NCBI GenBank assembly: GCA_030686995.1
Contig: CM060691.1
Coordinates: 95,250,743-95,314,742 of the forward strand
Direction of reading: 5' to 3'
Origin: Artemisia argyi
Lineage: Eukaryota; Streptophyta; Magnoliopsida; Asterales; Asteraceae
DNA: 64,000 bases
Shown: piece after piece, positions 43,633 through 55,100 of the stretch
Numbering within the stretch: position 1 is the stretch's first letter
Layout: the number at the start of each line of letters is the position of its first letter
Program-made: the position numbers and the translations under genes
Notes under the pieces: generated by a model
The model's database searches: none
What the model saw: the letters and a program-made list of their open reading frames with translations, nothing else
Told to the model about the DNA's origin: nothing

Positions 43633-45853
43633 ATGGAAGGTGGTAACATCATTGAACCCATCAACCCACCACAACAAAACCACCCACAAAACCTACCACT
43701 AGCAAACCAACCTCTTAGGCCCCGAACCCTAGGAGAGTATTCCCGTCCTAGCCACCAAGGCTATCGAAACACTATTGAGCTCACCCAAGGAGCCAATATG
43801 TCCCCCTTGCGATCCGACACCATCCGGTTGGTGCAAAGCGGATGTGCATTCCATGGACTTCGTTTTGAAGATCCTAACCAACATCTCAATGATTTCCTTA
43901 AAATCGTAGATTTTATAAACCTTGATGTTACAACTAGAGATTCAACCCGATTACGCCTATTCCAATTCTCTCTACGAGATCAAGCTAGTCAATGGCTTGA
44001 ACGTTTACCCGCGGGATCCACCACCTCATGGGATGATCTCACCACTCGTTTCCTTGCTCTATTTTTCCCATCGGGGAAAACTGCGATGCTTAGAAATGAT
44101 ATCTTGATGTTCCAACAACATCAAGGTGAAACTTTCTACGAAGCATGGGCTCGTTTCAAGGATCTACTCCAAAAAGTCCCTCATCATGGTATAAATCTTT
44201 GGTTATTAGTTCAAATCTTCTATGACCATGTCGATTATCACACCGAATGTACCATCGATCGAGCCGCCGGAGGTAGATTGCGTGATAGGAACGCCAAGGA
44301 ATCTTGGGAAATTATTGACGAACTTGCCGCCGATAATCAAGAATTATGGGAGTTTAACCACACTATAGAAGCGGCCATCAACGCAATCTCGACACCTGGA
44401 GAGACTAATCAAATCTCCGATGAACTCCTTTTGCAAACTTGAGGCAAAAGTTGACTATTTCGAGGAAAGGCAAAAGAGACCTTTAAGTCCTAGACGGGTT
44501 GCTGTCAATTGTGTCTCGAAAATGACTTCAACGCCATTATCAGAGTCACCCTCCAGAGAGAATGTTGAGACTTTTCAAAAGTATGCCCCACCTTATTCTC
44601 CTCCTGAAAAACATAGTTCGGAATTTGAAGCTCGAATGAGAGAATATATGGCAACCCATTCCGAGTGGCTTGCTAGATTTGAGGAAGCAGTTTATAAACA
44701 AAAGGATGAGATGCAAGAGAAAATGAAAGAGATGATGAGCCTAGTGGAGGAGTATGCAAACTAGAAAACCCCTGAAATGATATTACTGAGGAAAGAAAGC
44801 GTCACCCCCACTACCCGGTTTGTTAATTCCATCACAATTGTCCACACGGATAATGAGGAAGTAGAAACCCCTAGTGAACAAACCATAGAAGAACCGTCAA
44901 AATCCCAATCCTTAAGTTACTACCTGAAACATGATATAAACGAAAACACCATAACAAATTGGATAAAGGGTGACGGGCGTAACCAATCCTCTAAACAGGT
45001 TTTAGAGAAGGAGAAAGAGGGGGAAGATGAGTATGATACATTACCTGGGGGACCGGTATTTGAGAAACTACTTGTACAAAAAGTAGCTACTAAGCAGATG
45101 GCGTATGGGAACTTTGAGATACCAGCCAGCATTGGGAATTTGCAATGTCTGAACGCATTCGCCGACCAAGGATTGGAAGTAAATCTTATGCCCTTAACTA
45201 TATACACCCAACTAAAATTAGAAATGCCAGCCACCACCCGTGTTAGGCTATCCTTCGCTGGACACTCTTATGTGTACCCCCTGGGAATCGCAAAAGATGT
45301 GCTGGTCAATGTCGCAGGATTCATGTATCCCGTTGATTTCATGATCATCCATGATAAAGGAGGTGGATGCATGCCAATAATCCTTGGAGCACCATTCCTT
45401 ACCACCGCAAGAGCTGTTATTAGGTATGAAAATAGGAAAATTGAGCTTAAGTCAGGAAAAAGAAAGATTAGCTATCCCATGACCCCGCGATGTGCGCAAG
45501 AAAGCTTGATGAAGAGAAAGCTCAAAAACAACATTGACACATCGCCTATTCGTGTTCAGGAAAAGATTCTTGCATGGGAAGCAAGAATCGAAAGTTACAA
45601 AGAAACTAAACATGAAGGAAGCAAAGGCTGCAACAAAGTTCGTGTCAAGTTTGAATATAGTCAACCAACAGGGAATCATGTACCATTCGCAAAAGGGGAC
45701 CTAGTACTCTTAAGACACTTGGAGATAACAATACCTCCCGATAAACCAAGTCCCTGGTGGTATGGGCCTTTCACAATTGAAGGCATAAGCCAAGATAGGA
45801 TAGCTAACTTGAGCATTAAAGGAGGAGGGGAGGTGACTGTGAATATCGATTGA
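43633..45853 (+). pseudogene. gag-pro: G4 Gag-protease with integrase-like C-terminus, no RT
   Basis: ATG 43633 (MEGGNIIEPINPPQ) opens a Gag domain closely related to that of G5 (QWLERLPAGSTTSWDDL, FKDLLQKVPHHGINLW), up to TGA 44440. Reading continues in another frame from about 44420 with a coiled coil (EFEARMREYMATHSEWLARF), a TAG at 44762-44764, and then an open frame to 45853. This last part has a retropepsin-like domain (AFADQGLEVNLMP, PIILGAPFLTTARAV) with D-Q-G in place of D-[ST]-G. It ends with FAKGDLVLLRHLEI and WWYGPFTIEGI, which resemble the C-terminal GPF module of gypsy integrases. RT, RNase H and the integrase core are missing between them, and there is no CCHC knuckle. Confidence 0.8.
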
Positions 45854-48254
45854 TTGAAACACCACTACCACGATAGTAAGGATCGTAATTATATGGGGTA
45901 CATCATCTCAAGAGATGAGGTCACGTAATTGCCCATGACCATGAGTCTAGCTACAAGACTCGTAAATAAAGAAAAGCGCTTCTTGGGAGGCAACCCATGC
46001 TTTGTGTGATTTTTATTTGTTTGACTATTATTTGTTTCCGTATGCATACTTTATTTTTATTGTTGGTAGATCATGTCTCAAAAAACTAAAATGGTGAAAA
46101 TGCTTCATTTTGTCATTTGACTTTGTCCTAACTTCATACAAAGGTATTTCGCAAAAGATAAGTGTAAGGGGAACCCCCAAATTTGTTTTTAAGAAACAAA
46201 ATTGATCATGATTCTCCACAATATTAAATGGACATGTGTATTCGTATTTGTTAGAGTCAAATGCTTGTATCGAGTCATAATGATGTTTTGCAGGATTTTC
46301 CTGGAGGTAGGACATAAGTTTTTCCAGAAATTTTCCGGAAACTTAACGTAAAGATTTCTACAGGTCACTTCTGACGGCGTCATGTGTAAAATTCTGGAAA
46401 TTTTGGTAGTTTTGTTTTTTCTAACGGAGTCTTAAAGTTTTTGTTAATTCTTTAGTTTTATAAAATCCAGGAAATGTGCAAACATTCATTCCACAAGCAT
46501 TATATCTTACATTGTTTTCTAGGATTTATTAGTATATATAGATTGCCGCCGAATTTACGAGAGGTTGCCTTATTTTTTTTCTTAGGTTTAACAGGTTACA
46601 TATGACAATAAGATGATTTATATTCTGGAAGGGAAGCTTTGATTGTTCATTTTCTTGGAGGAAGATCTAACCTTGTTACCGCACTATCCACACCGAACGA
46701 ATCAGGGGAGTATTTGATTTCATTCTTTTACCTGTTTTACTTTTACATTCTTTAATTGAACATTGGGGACAATGTTCATCCTAAATGTAAGGGGAGGGTA
46801 AATGATGATACCTTATAGGATACACTTTCACTTGAGTTTGTTTGTTTGATGGTAGGTGTGTAACAAAACTAAGAGAAATACTTGTTAGTGTAATTTTAGC
46901 GCCAAATTTAAAATATTTTGCAACATTTAGGAGTGAAACTTTAGCCTTAGCAAGCGTCTCATGGATAGGAGTTGTATGACTAGCACAAAACTGTACTATT
47001 CAGAAAAATTTTCCACCCAAATATGTGAGGTTCGCCTTTAGATTTGATAGGAAAAGCATTTACTATTAGTGCTTATGAGTGTACCGGTAGCATTTAGATT
47101 CTAGAACTTGCGTTAGTGATGCATCCCGAGACCGCTAGTTAAGTCAATTAATTTTTCCCACACCTTAGCGTTGTACTCATTTTTAGTACATGAAACCCCT
47201 TGTACACCCCTTCGAGCCTATCTTTTCATTTCTAACTTTAAGCATCTTACTTAAAGGAAGAATCTGTTATAACCCACTTAAATGTACACCCAAATCGCCT
47301 TAGCCTTCTGTGTGCACTCATCTTTAGTGCATTATTGCTATATTTTTAAACCCTTCGTTAATTATCTAATTGATTACATGGTTGCTAAGTCGAGTCATAT
47401 CTTGTACATATTGTTTTGCGATGATTGGGACTCATGGTTAAAGTACTTGTGTTATGGAGTAATGGGGAAGAACATCATATTATTACCCCCATATGTGCGT
47501 TAATCTTAAAAGTACTCCAAGTGTTTTGATTATCTTGATTTGAGTCATTAGAATAGTTTATTGTAAAGTATGTAAAAATTCAAATGTAAGGGGAATGTAC
47601 ATTCCCTATGATGTATTATTTTGGATGGTAGGGTAAGAGTGTATGCACACAAAAAAAAAAAGAAAAAAGAAAAAAAAATTATAATAATAAAAAAAAAGGA
47701 AAAAAATAGAAAAAGAAAAGAGAAAAACATATGGACTACCATCCCGTTTCATTCTATGTTTATTTTATGTTTTTGTTATTTTTCATTTATTAGCTTAAGT
47801 CGAGTCTAGTCTTGGCTTAGCAACACCTTATTGTAAATGTAATTAACCAATATGATTAACTCGCCACCAGTAAAGATTGCCTTTATCCAACAAAACCGTG
47901 TATTCCATATCCCTACACCTAACGTTGTAACCCTTTAAAAAGACCTCTTTGATAGTTTATCCTAGGTGCTTACGCCATGTGGTGGAGGTTTGATCCTTTC
48001 CCAAGCCTATGGTAATCTATTTTGCTATGACAGGTAGTGAGAGATGTTTTCCATTTCTATATTGTTATATACTTTATTACACCCGAGAGATGTGAGCATC
48101 TAAACACTATTTGTGAGGTGCTAGTATATGACCTCCGTGCTTGTCTTTGGTCTTTAGTGGAACGATTATTTGTTGTAATTACTTTTATATTAGTGTTAAA
48201 TGACCCCTAATTTGTATTTTGATTAGAATAAAAGCGCATTTGCTTGAGGACAAG
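45854..48254 (+). other. G4 3' non-coding tail
   Basis: It is collinear with the tails of G2 and G5 but in the opposite orientation. Landmarks are GCGCTTCTTGGGAGGCAACCCA at 45977-45998, TGACGGCGTCA near 46372, AACATTGGGGACAATGTTCATC near 46760, and an A-rich tract at 47650-47725 in place of the poly-T of the others. No gene is visible. Confidence 0.75.
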
Positions 48255-48277
48255 CAAATCTCAAGTGTAAGAGTATA
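48255..48277 (+). other. G4 polypurine-tract region
   Basis: GCTTGAGGACAAGCAAATC (from 48242) is followed by TCAAGTGTAAGAGTATA just before the 3' LTR. The tract is less pure than usual; the preceding inverted repeat GCTTG-AGGA-CAAGC is a conserved companion of the PPT in this family. Confidence 0.65.
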
Positions 48278-49719
48278 TGATGAGGTAAAAAATGATCCGT
48301 TTTTAGGGGTCATTTGAGCCCGAAATTGAATTTATTTGATCAAATATTGCCCTAAATCGTTCCTTTTGTGATTTTAGGTACTTTTGGAGTGAATTCTGGA
48401 AAAGGAAGCATTTTGGACGTTTTTGGAGCATAAAAGTGAAGAAAATGGCAAAGTCTTAATTTTCCTTGTTGGGAACAGTACCTGACGGCGTCACAAGATT
48501 CTACATGACGGCGTCAAGAGTAAAACAAGAGGTGAAGTGGATAGAGTCCGTGACGATCCAGAGAGTTTTTACACTAGGGGCATGACAGCGTCACCATAGG
48601 CCGTAATGGTCCCATTACATGTGACTGCCCAGAGAAATTTTGCACTTGACGGCGTCAGATCTGGATCTAGGCAATTCGATATTATTATGGGCAGCGAGTT
48701 GACGGCGTCAGATATTTCTTCTTGACGCCGTCACGATGGAAAATCTATATATAGTTTTGTAATTTTCATTCATAAGAGAGGACAATTAGAGGGATAACTT
48801 GGAGAAACTCTGGCACGATTTTTACTGTACTTTCAAGGGTTTTTACCCTTTGAAACCTTTCATGTTCAATTAAGATAAGTATCCTTTCAATTCATTCAAT
48901 ATGTCTATGTGTTGTTTGAATATATCTTACGCTTGTCTTGATTTTAACATGCTAGGCTAGATCTCTTGTGTCTTTGCTTAGATGTAGTGAAACCTAGATG
49001 TTGATTATAGGTTGATTGCTTGTTTATCGTTGTTATGGATGAATGATTTCGATGTTAGGCTTAAGAAAACTGGCAGACTTCCATAGGGTAACATGCTTGA
49101 ACGTCTTAAGAAACATGAACCAATGCGTACTAGGTTTTTATGGTTGTATTTCATGCATGAGCGAATTCTAATGATCCAATGTTAGGATCTTCTTGCAGGC
49201 TCGACATAGGAGTGAAGGAGGAGCTTATAGAGTTGGGGAAGTACGTACGCCACCCCACGAATGGTATTAAGGAATATAACCCGTCATCCACACAATTGTA
49301 ACAAACTATCAACCTTTAAAAGATATCTAGGGAGTAATGAAATCTAAGTAAACACAATTTTCCCATTTATTGTTCACACCACTAGTTTAATTAGTTTTAT
49401 TTTCATTTTTGTTATTTTATTTTGATTGCATCTTAGTTACTGGGTTTGTTGACAAGCAACTAATTCCGCCCACTCTTCCAAAACCTGAGATTTTACTTGC
49501 TTTTCATAAAATATAAAAATACAAAAAGAATCATGTGTCACCTTTAGACTTAATTTTTAGGCTTTCTAATCCTAGCGACACTATTCCTGAGTTGAACGAT
49601 CAATCCCCCGGTACTTGTCACTATACTATACTACAACGATCAGGTACACTGCCTGGTGGGGGTTGTAAGCTTCTCGAGATCCCTCGAGAGGTAAAGCCTG
49701 GTGCAATTCCCACGTATCA
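48278..49719 (+). repeat. G4 3' LTR
   Basis: This is an uninterrupted copy of the G4 LTR, 1442 bp. The TGACG array is at 48483-48732, the TATA box CTATATATAG at 48745-48754, the intact tRNA-Asp complement box ACTATACTACAACGA at 49625-49639, and the U5 hairpin near 49670-49692. It ends CGTATCA and is followed by the duplication CATGT. Confidence 0.93.
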
Positions 49720-49724
49720 CATGT

Positions 49725-50500
49725 CATGTTCTTCTAGAATCCCATTTAATTGTACGAATATACCCTTACTCATGGTTAATTTTGATTTCACGCATGTGAA
49801 TAGTGACTAGGGTTCATCCCTGGGTAACTTTGGGGATAAAAGGCGCAGGTTATTTTTGACGGGTATTAATTGCCCAGGTGTTGACTTGTTGACTGTGGTA
49901 AATGGGTTGGTATGGATCGGGTAAAAGGGAAAAGGGGTGTGCGCTTATGGTTTGTTGGGCTTGGTTGTTTTGGGTTCATTAATATTGTGGATCCGGTTGG
50001 TTTGTTTAAGGATTTTTTAGGATTAGTAATTTTAACATAAGGACCAAAATTGTAAAACCTGAAAATTAGAGGGACCAAATCTGTAATTCTTCAAAAATAT
50101 AATCCAAGGGCTCTTGTTTACTTTCTTTAATTCATGAAGGATTATTTTTTACTTTTCTTCTAAAAATTCTTCAAAGGACCACTTTTGTCAACATCTGAAA
50201 GCTGAGGGACCAAAGTTGTAATTTCTCTAATCTTTTGACCAGGGACTATTTTTTAAACTTTATGATTCTTCAAGGTCTCTCTTTGAAATTTTGAGCTTTA
50301 ATTCTTCCCCGGCTTGGGCTTTTGACATTTTTCTATTCTCGTGCTCGTTTTTGTCGGTTTTGCTTTGTTTTTATCCATTTTCACATATCCGTGCCTCCAC
50401 ATACACAAATACAAAAACACGCATTTTCTTGGCATATTTGGTTAGTATTTGGTATTTTTGGTCTGATTTTTGGTCTAAAAAGGATGTGTGAATAAGCACA
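49725..50500 (-). repeat. G3 3' LTR, U3 start
   Basis: On the minus strand the LTR begins at 50500 with TGTG-CTTATT-CACA, a short terminal hairpin comparable to the one opening G1 and G6 LTRs. The part at 50030-50240 has minus-strand 'GGTCC' phrases like those in the U3 of G1 and G6. Confidence 0.65.
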
Positions 50501-52161
50501 CCTCAAAACTCCCCCAGACAAAGGTATTGTCGTGTCCTCACGCAATGTCATCACCTCACACTTAAGAGATAAATAATTTCAAAACCTCTTTTTACTGACT
50601 TTGGAAAGTAGCAAGGATGTTCGAAAGAGATCTCAAAATCATTTATTCCCAAAAACGCTCCGTTTTCCAATTTTCTTAGATATCAACTACTACTATTTTG
50701 GTTCTTTTTCATTTTTATATATATGACGGTTTGCTTGACTTTCATTATCTTTCAATAATTATTAGGGTCAAAGAGTAGAAACACTTCTCATGGAGAAGCG
50801 GCCATACGGATAAAAATCGTCATCCTTGATTTTTCACAAGCCCCCAAACTAAGCGTAAAAACGCGATCACAGCTTATCTACAAGTTAGATGCTAACACTA
50901 GTAATAAAAGTTACTTGTGAAAACTTCTTACTCCCATTTTCTTAACGTATCTAGATTTTTTTACTTTTGTTGAGAAATGAATTGCTTCATATTTTTGTTC
51001 TTTTTCAATTTTATATATGTGACGGTTTTCTTGACTTTCATTGTCTTTCAATAATTATTAGGGTCAAAGAGTAAAAACACTTCTCATAGAGAAGCTACCA
51101 TACGGATAAAAATCGTCATCCTTGATTTTTCACAAGCCCCCAAACTAAGCGTAAAAACGAGATCACAGCTTATCTACAAGTTAGATGCTAACACTACTCA
51201 TAAAAGTTACTTGTGAAAACTTCTTACTCCCATTTTCTTAACGTATCTAGATTTTTTTACTTTTGTTGAGAAATGAATTGCTTCATATTTTCTCGTTTCA
51301 ATAACTTTTTAGTCCGATAGAGATACCAAGTTTAAAATGCTAAATAGTTTTTCGTTTTCTCTCAAGAACCGCTGCTTTAGAAATTCGGTCCACATCAAGG
51401 ATTTTGGGTACATGCAATCTCATATATAAGTTGCTGAGTACTACACATGCACATCATGTGACTAATTCAGAATCATCCGCATGCACCTCACGCGCCAACA
51501 ACTTTTATACACTTAAGCTCTTATTCGATACAAACTTTCACTTTTCATTTTTTTTTTCATTCTTTCAATAATAACAATAGAATCTTGTCAGGTAGCTTCA
51601 AAACTACATACATATCATCTTTTTACTTTTGACTTTTCATTTTTTTCTTTTGATGTGTCATTGATATGTACCCAACTTCTTAAGAAAAGATTCTTTTAAG
51701 AAAATAAGAAACTAAATATTGCCCAAACCTAAATACCACTAATTAACCTAGAACATCTATTTATATTGGGTGAAACAATTTTGTGGGAGCAAAAAGTCAC
51801 AAGTACCTTCCATGAGCTTTAAAGAGAACCAACTACTCCACGTTTAGAATCTAACTTTTAAATAAACTCTATCATTTCTCGCTCTTCACAATTTAAGATC
51901 TCAAGTAATGAAACCCGTGAATGCTTAGCCGATAATCAGCCACGCATATATAAAGTCAGTTACGGAAACTTGCAAATTCTAGAAGAAGAATTCGTGTTTT
52001 ATAGCTCCTTATGTAAAAGACTAGAGAAATCTTTTAAGCTGTGCATGTATAAAGTCAAGTACGGGAACTTGCAGACTCTTAAGAAAGAATTCGCATTATA
52101 TAGCTCCTGGTGTACAAAACTAGCACAAGTTATGTGATTATCATTGGTTAAGGGAGACAAG
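50501..52161 (-). other. G3 3' non-coding tail
   Basis: It adjoins the LTR through a PPT-like GGGGGAG (minus strand, 50509-50517). Two tandem repeats dominate: a unit of about 296 bp present twice (about 50701-51292), and a unit of about 101 bp present twice (about 51948-52125). Minus-strand GCTTGGGGGGCTTGTG-like phrases occur in the larger unit. No gene is visible. Confidence 0.6.
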
Positions 52162-55100
52162 TGATGAGTGTGTAAATACTCATCATTTTTATCGTATCTG
52201 AACTGCCAAAACATCCAAAAACACTCAGAAATGCATCAAAATACAGAAATTATCCCAGGGATTGTGTTTTATATGTTTCAGATGCAAAATGTTTAAAAAC
52301 AGATGAAAAACGAACAAAGTTTACAAAATTGGCAGTTTCAGTCCCCCAACTTTCAAAAAATTGACAAATCTAGTCCCTGAAGGTTTAAAATGAATGAAAA
52401 GTCAACATTAGTCCATTGGAAATCAAACTTATTCACTTTTAGTCCGTGGATGAAAGTTTTCTTAAAATGGCAACTTTTACCCCTAAAGTTTCAAAATTGG
52501 CAAAATTAGTCCCTGGGTATTCTCAAAATGGAAAATGTCAAAAATCACCCTTGTACTATTCACATATGTCAAATTTGGTCCTTATATCAACTTTGGGAAT
52601 TTGGCAGAAAAGGCCCTCCAATTTCAGATAATTACACCTTTGGTCATTGTTATTATTTCTACAAAACCAAACGGACCAAGTGTATTCCCTAAATCCAAAT
52701 CCACAACAAACACCCTAAACCAACACCAGCCCACCACTTTGCTGGCCCAAACCCCTCACCAACCCACCTCCCTTTTTAATATTAAACCCAGTCAAACATC
52801 ACCCTTTGACCCTCCATCCACCTCACCTCCACACCCGTGAGCCCTGTAAACACCCTGCAATCTCCATCATAACCAAACCCACTTCCCTCTCCTCCATCAC
52901 CATACCTACTCCAAACCAAACACCTCAGTCCAAATATCTCACCCTGGCACAAGTTATCAGAAGAAATAAGCCAAAATTGGTTTTGGCGCCAAAATTAAGG
53001 AAGGGTCAAGATTGAAGCTCTCTCATTCTGTGGCTCTAAATGAAAGTGGGAAACACTCAGAGGGGTTCACAAACCCTAGAAGACCCCTATATAATGAAAG
53101 AGATGCTGTGGAGTGAGGAGTTAGTCATTTTTAGTTTAATTTTTGGCCGGTTTTTATAATTTCCATTTTCTAGTTGTAAAATTTAATCCTAAGTTGTAAT
53201 TCTAAGACTTTCAGATTGTGTTGAAGTTATTTTAATAAGAAAAGTAAACTGTTTTGTCCAATTTTCATTTGTGCCAATTTTATTTCAAATTTCGTATTAA
53301 GTTATTTATGGGTAAAAGTTATTTTCTAGTGCTCCATTAAGCTCACTTTAGCATATTAATAAGGTTTCTGAAGCTTATCAAGCATGAAACCTCAGTTCAA
53401 TATAAAATCAGAAATTACAAAAAAAACTCAGTAAAAATAAAAAAATGAAGAAGACAATCATGGAGCAGGGTAAGTGGTGGATGGCCCTGGTTTAGAGCTA
53501 CTTGGGAAGCAATAGGTTTGATATTTTGGTCCTTGGTTAATGTGGATTGGTAGGAATGCACATTGTGAGTTCTTAATTCAATTTTCACATCTCCTGTAGC
53601 ATTGCTTGTTGTATGTTAATTTCTGCTTAACTCAGCTTATTAGTGGTATTTATGGTATATTAAATCTAGTTTAGCATAATAGTTACAATTTTAATAGCAT
53701 TTACATAAAAATCAAATCTCACTATCTCATTAGGCCATTTATTGAGATTTATGGTTTTGTTGGTCCATGGGTATTTATATCTGAGTTTCTGTGTTTGAAT
53801 GAGGTTAATACATCACAAGGCATGCTAAAATTGAGATTTCATGGTTCAAATCAGTTAGTTGCTTCTAAAATCTCAAAACAGACAACATTAAAGGAGTGTT
53901 TGGATCTGTATGCAAGTCTTTGTATAAGCCTGTTTTCCTTGTTGTTCTTTGTTGGTACATGACACTTTAAGTCCCAACAGGCCATTGCATTCATAAAAAA
54001 CAAGGTTCAATTGGAAAAAAGTCAACATGATCTTTATACTATCTTAATTAACTAACTGTTAAGGGTTAGGGGTAGTGGAATCATCATTTAGGTTTAGAAA
54101 TAGCTCACTTAGCTTATTTTGGTTTCCTTTAAGTTCAAATCATCTTATTCAGTTCATAGATTAGATCCAAAACTCACACAAGTCAAAGTGCTTCAAAAAA
54201 ATAAAAAGTCAAAATTGCATTTTAGTCAGAATCCCATTTTTTGGGAGAATTTTCTTGATTTTTGTGCTTGGAATCAGGGCTTGAAATTTGTTGTGGTAGA
54301 ACTATACCACCTAATCTTCAAAATCCCACTGTTAGCTCATTTTTATGATTTTTTTTGTTAGATTATATGATAGCTCAAAAAAGGCTGCAGGGCACTGTCA
54401 TGCCCTGCACCAGGGCACCCAAGTATTCCACCCAATTTCAATAAGCCCTCCTGACTTTATGAGTGGGCCCCACAGGGTAACTCATGGTTTTTGGAGAGCT
54501 TATCATTGTAGCTTATCAGTTTGGTGCTTATCTTGAGCTTAGGTAACCTTGCCCATAGCTTTTTACAACCATTTTTGTTTAATTTATAAGATGTTTCCCA
54601 GCTTCTTAGTGGGTCCCTCCTCCTGAGCGTTAGCTTTTTGGGATGCCTCTCATGCCAACTTATTGGATCAGCTTCAAGTTTGGGCTTCCAAGTTCACTAG
54701 TGGGCCCCACAGGCCTGCTTTGTGGCCCATTTTTGGCCTGAAATTAGTAATCAGATTTGGATTTTGGCCTGAGCTTATTTGCGTATTGCCTGAGCTCATT
54801 CCTATCTTTTTGGCTTATTCCTAGTTGATTTAACTTGTTGTAGCTTATTTTACTCAGTGGCACCTTATTGTAGCTTTTTAAGTAGCTTTTTCACCACTCA
54901 TAGTCCTAATAAGCTTGAATTACCATCTGCCATACTTATAAGCTCACCATTTGCTTATTTATAAGCTTCCAACCATTTTTTCTTTTTTAAAGTTTGTCAT
55001 TTTGAGTATATAAATAGTTGTGTAAAAGAAAAATTAGAAAAAACCAAAAATAAATAAAGTGGTAGCTTCTATTTAAGCCCTTTGGCTTATTTTACTGCTT

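Larger units (their letters stand above)
34174..49719 (+). mobile_element. G4: complete non-autonomous gypsy element containing G5
   Basis: The 5' LTR (34174-35528 plus 43380-43464, 1440 bp without G5) and 3' LTR (48278-49719, 1442 bp) share all landmarks. CATGT flanks the element at 34169-34173 and 49720-49724. A tRNA-Asp-type primer site follows the 5' LTR at 43471. Coding sequence covers gag, protease and a short integrase-like end, without RT or RNase H. The tail and LTRs show it belongs to the same family as G2 and G5. It inserted into the LTR of G3 and was later hit by G5. Confidence 0.92.
31430..52161 (-). mobile_element. G3: long-LTR gypsy element, minus orientation, split by G4
   Basis: A long LTR related to that of G6 reads on the minus strand from 50500 down to 49725, then from 34173 to about 31430, interrupted by G4 with its duplication CATGT. 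To its right is a PPT-like tract (minus-strand GGGGGAGTTTTGAGG) and non-coding tail sequence (50501-52161), so this is the 3' LTR and the internal part points right. The internal part is cut at 52161 by the G6 LTR; no coding region of G3 remains. The left end near 31430 is approximate. Confidence 0.7.

Noticed and set aside
52975..53000. A primer-binding site at TTTTGGCGCCAAAATT
   Set aside because: It is a palindrome inside the G6 U3, does not continue as the tRNA-Asp complement, and is not next to an LTR end.
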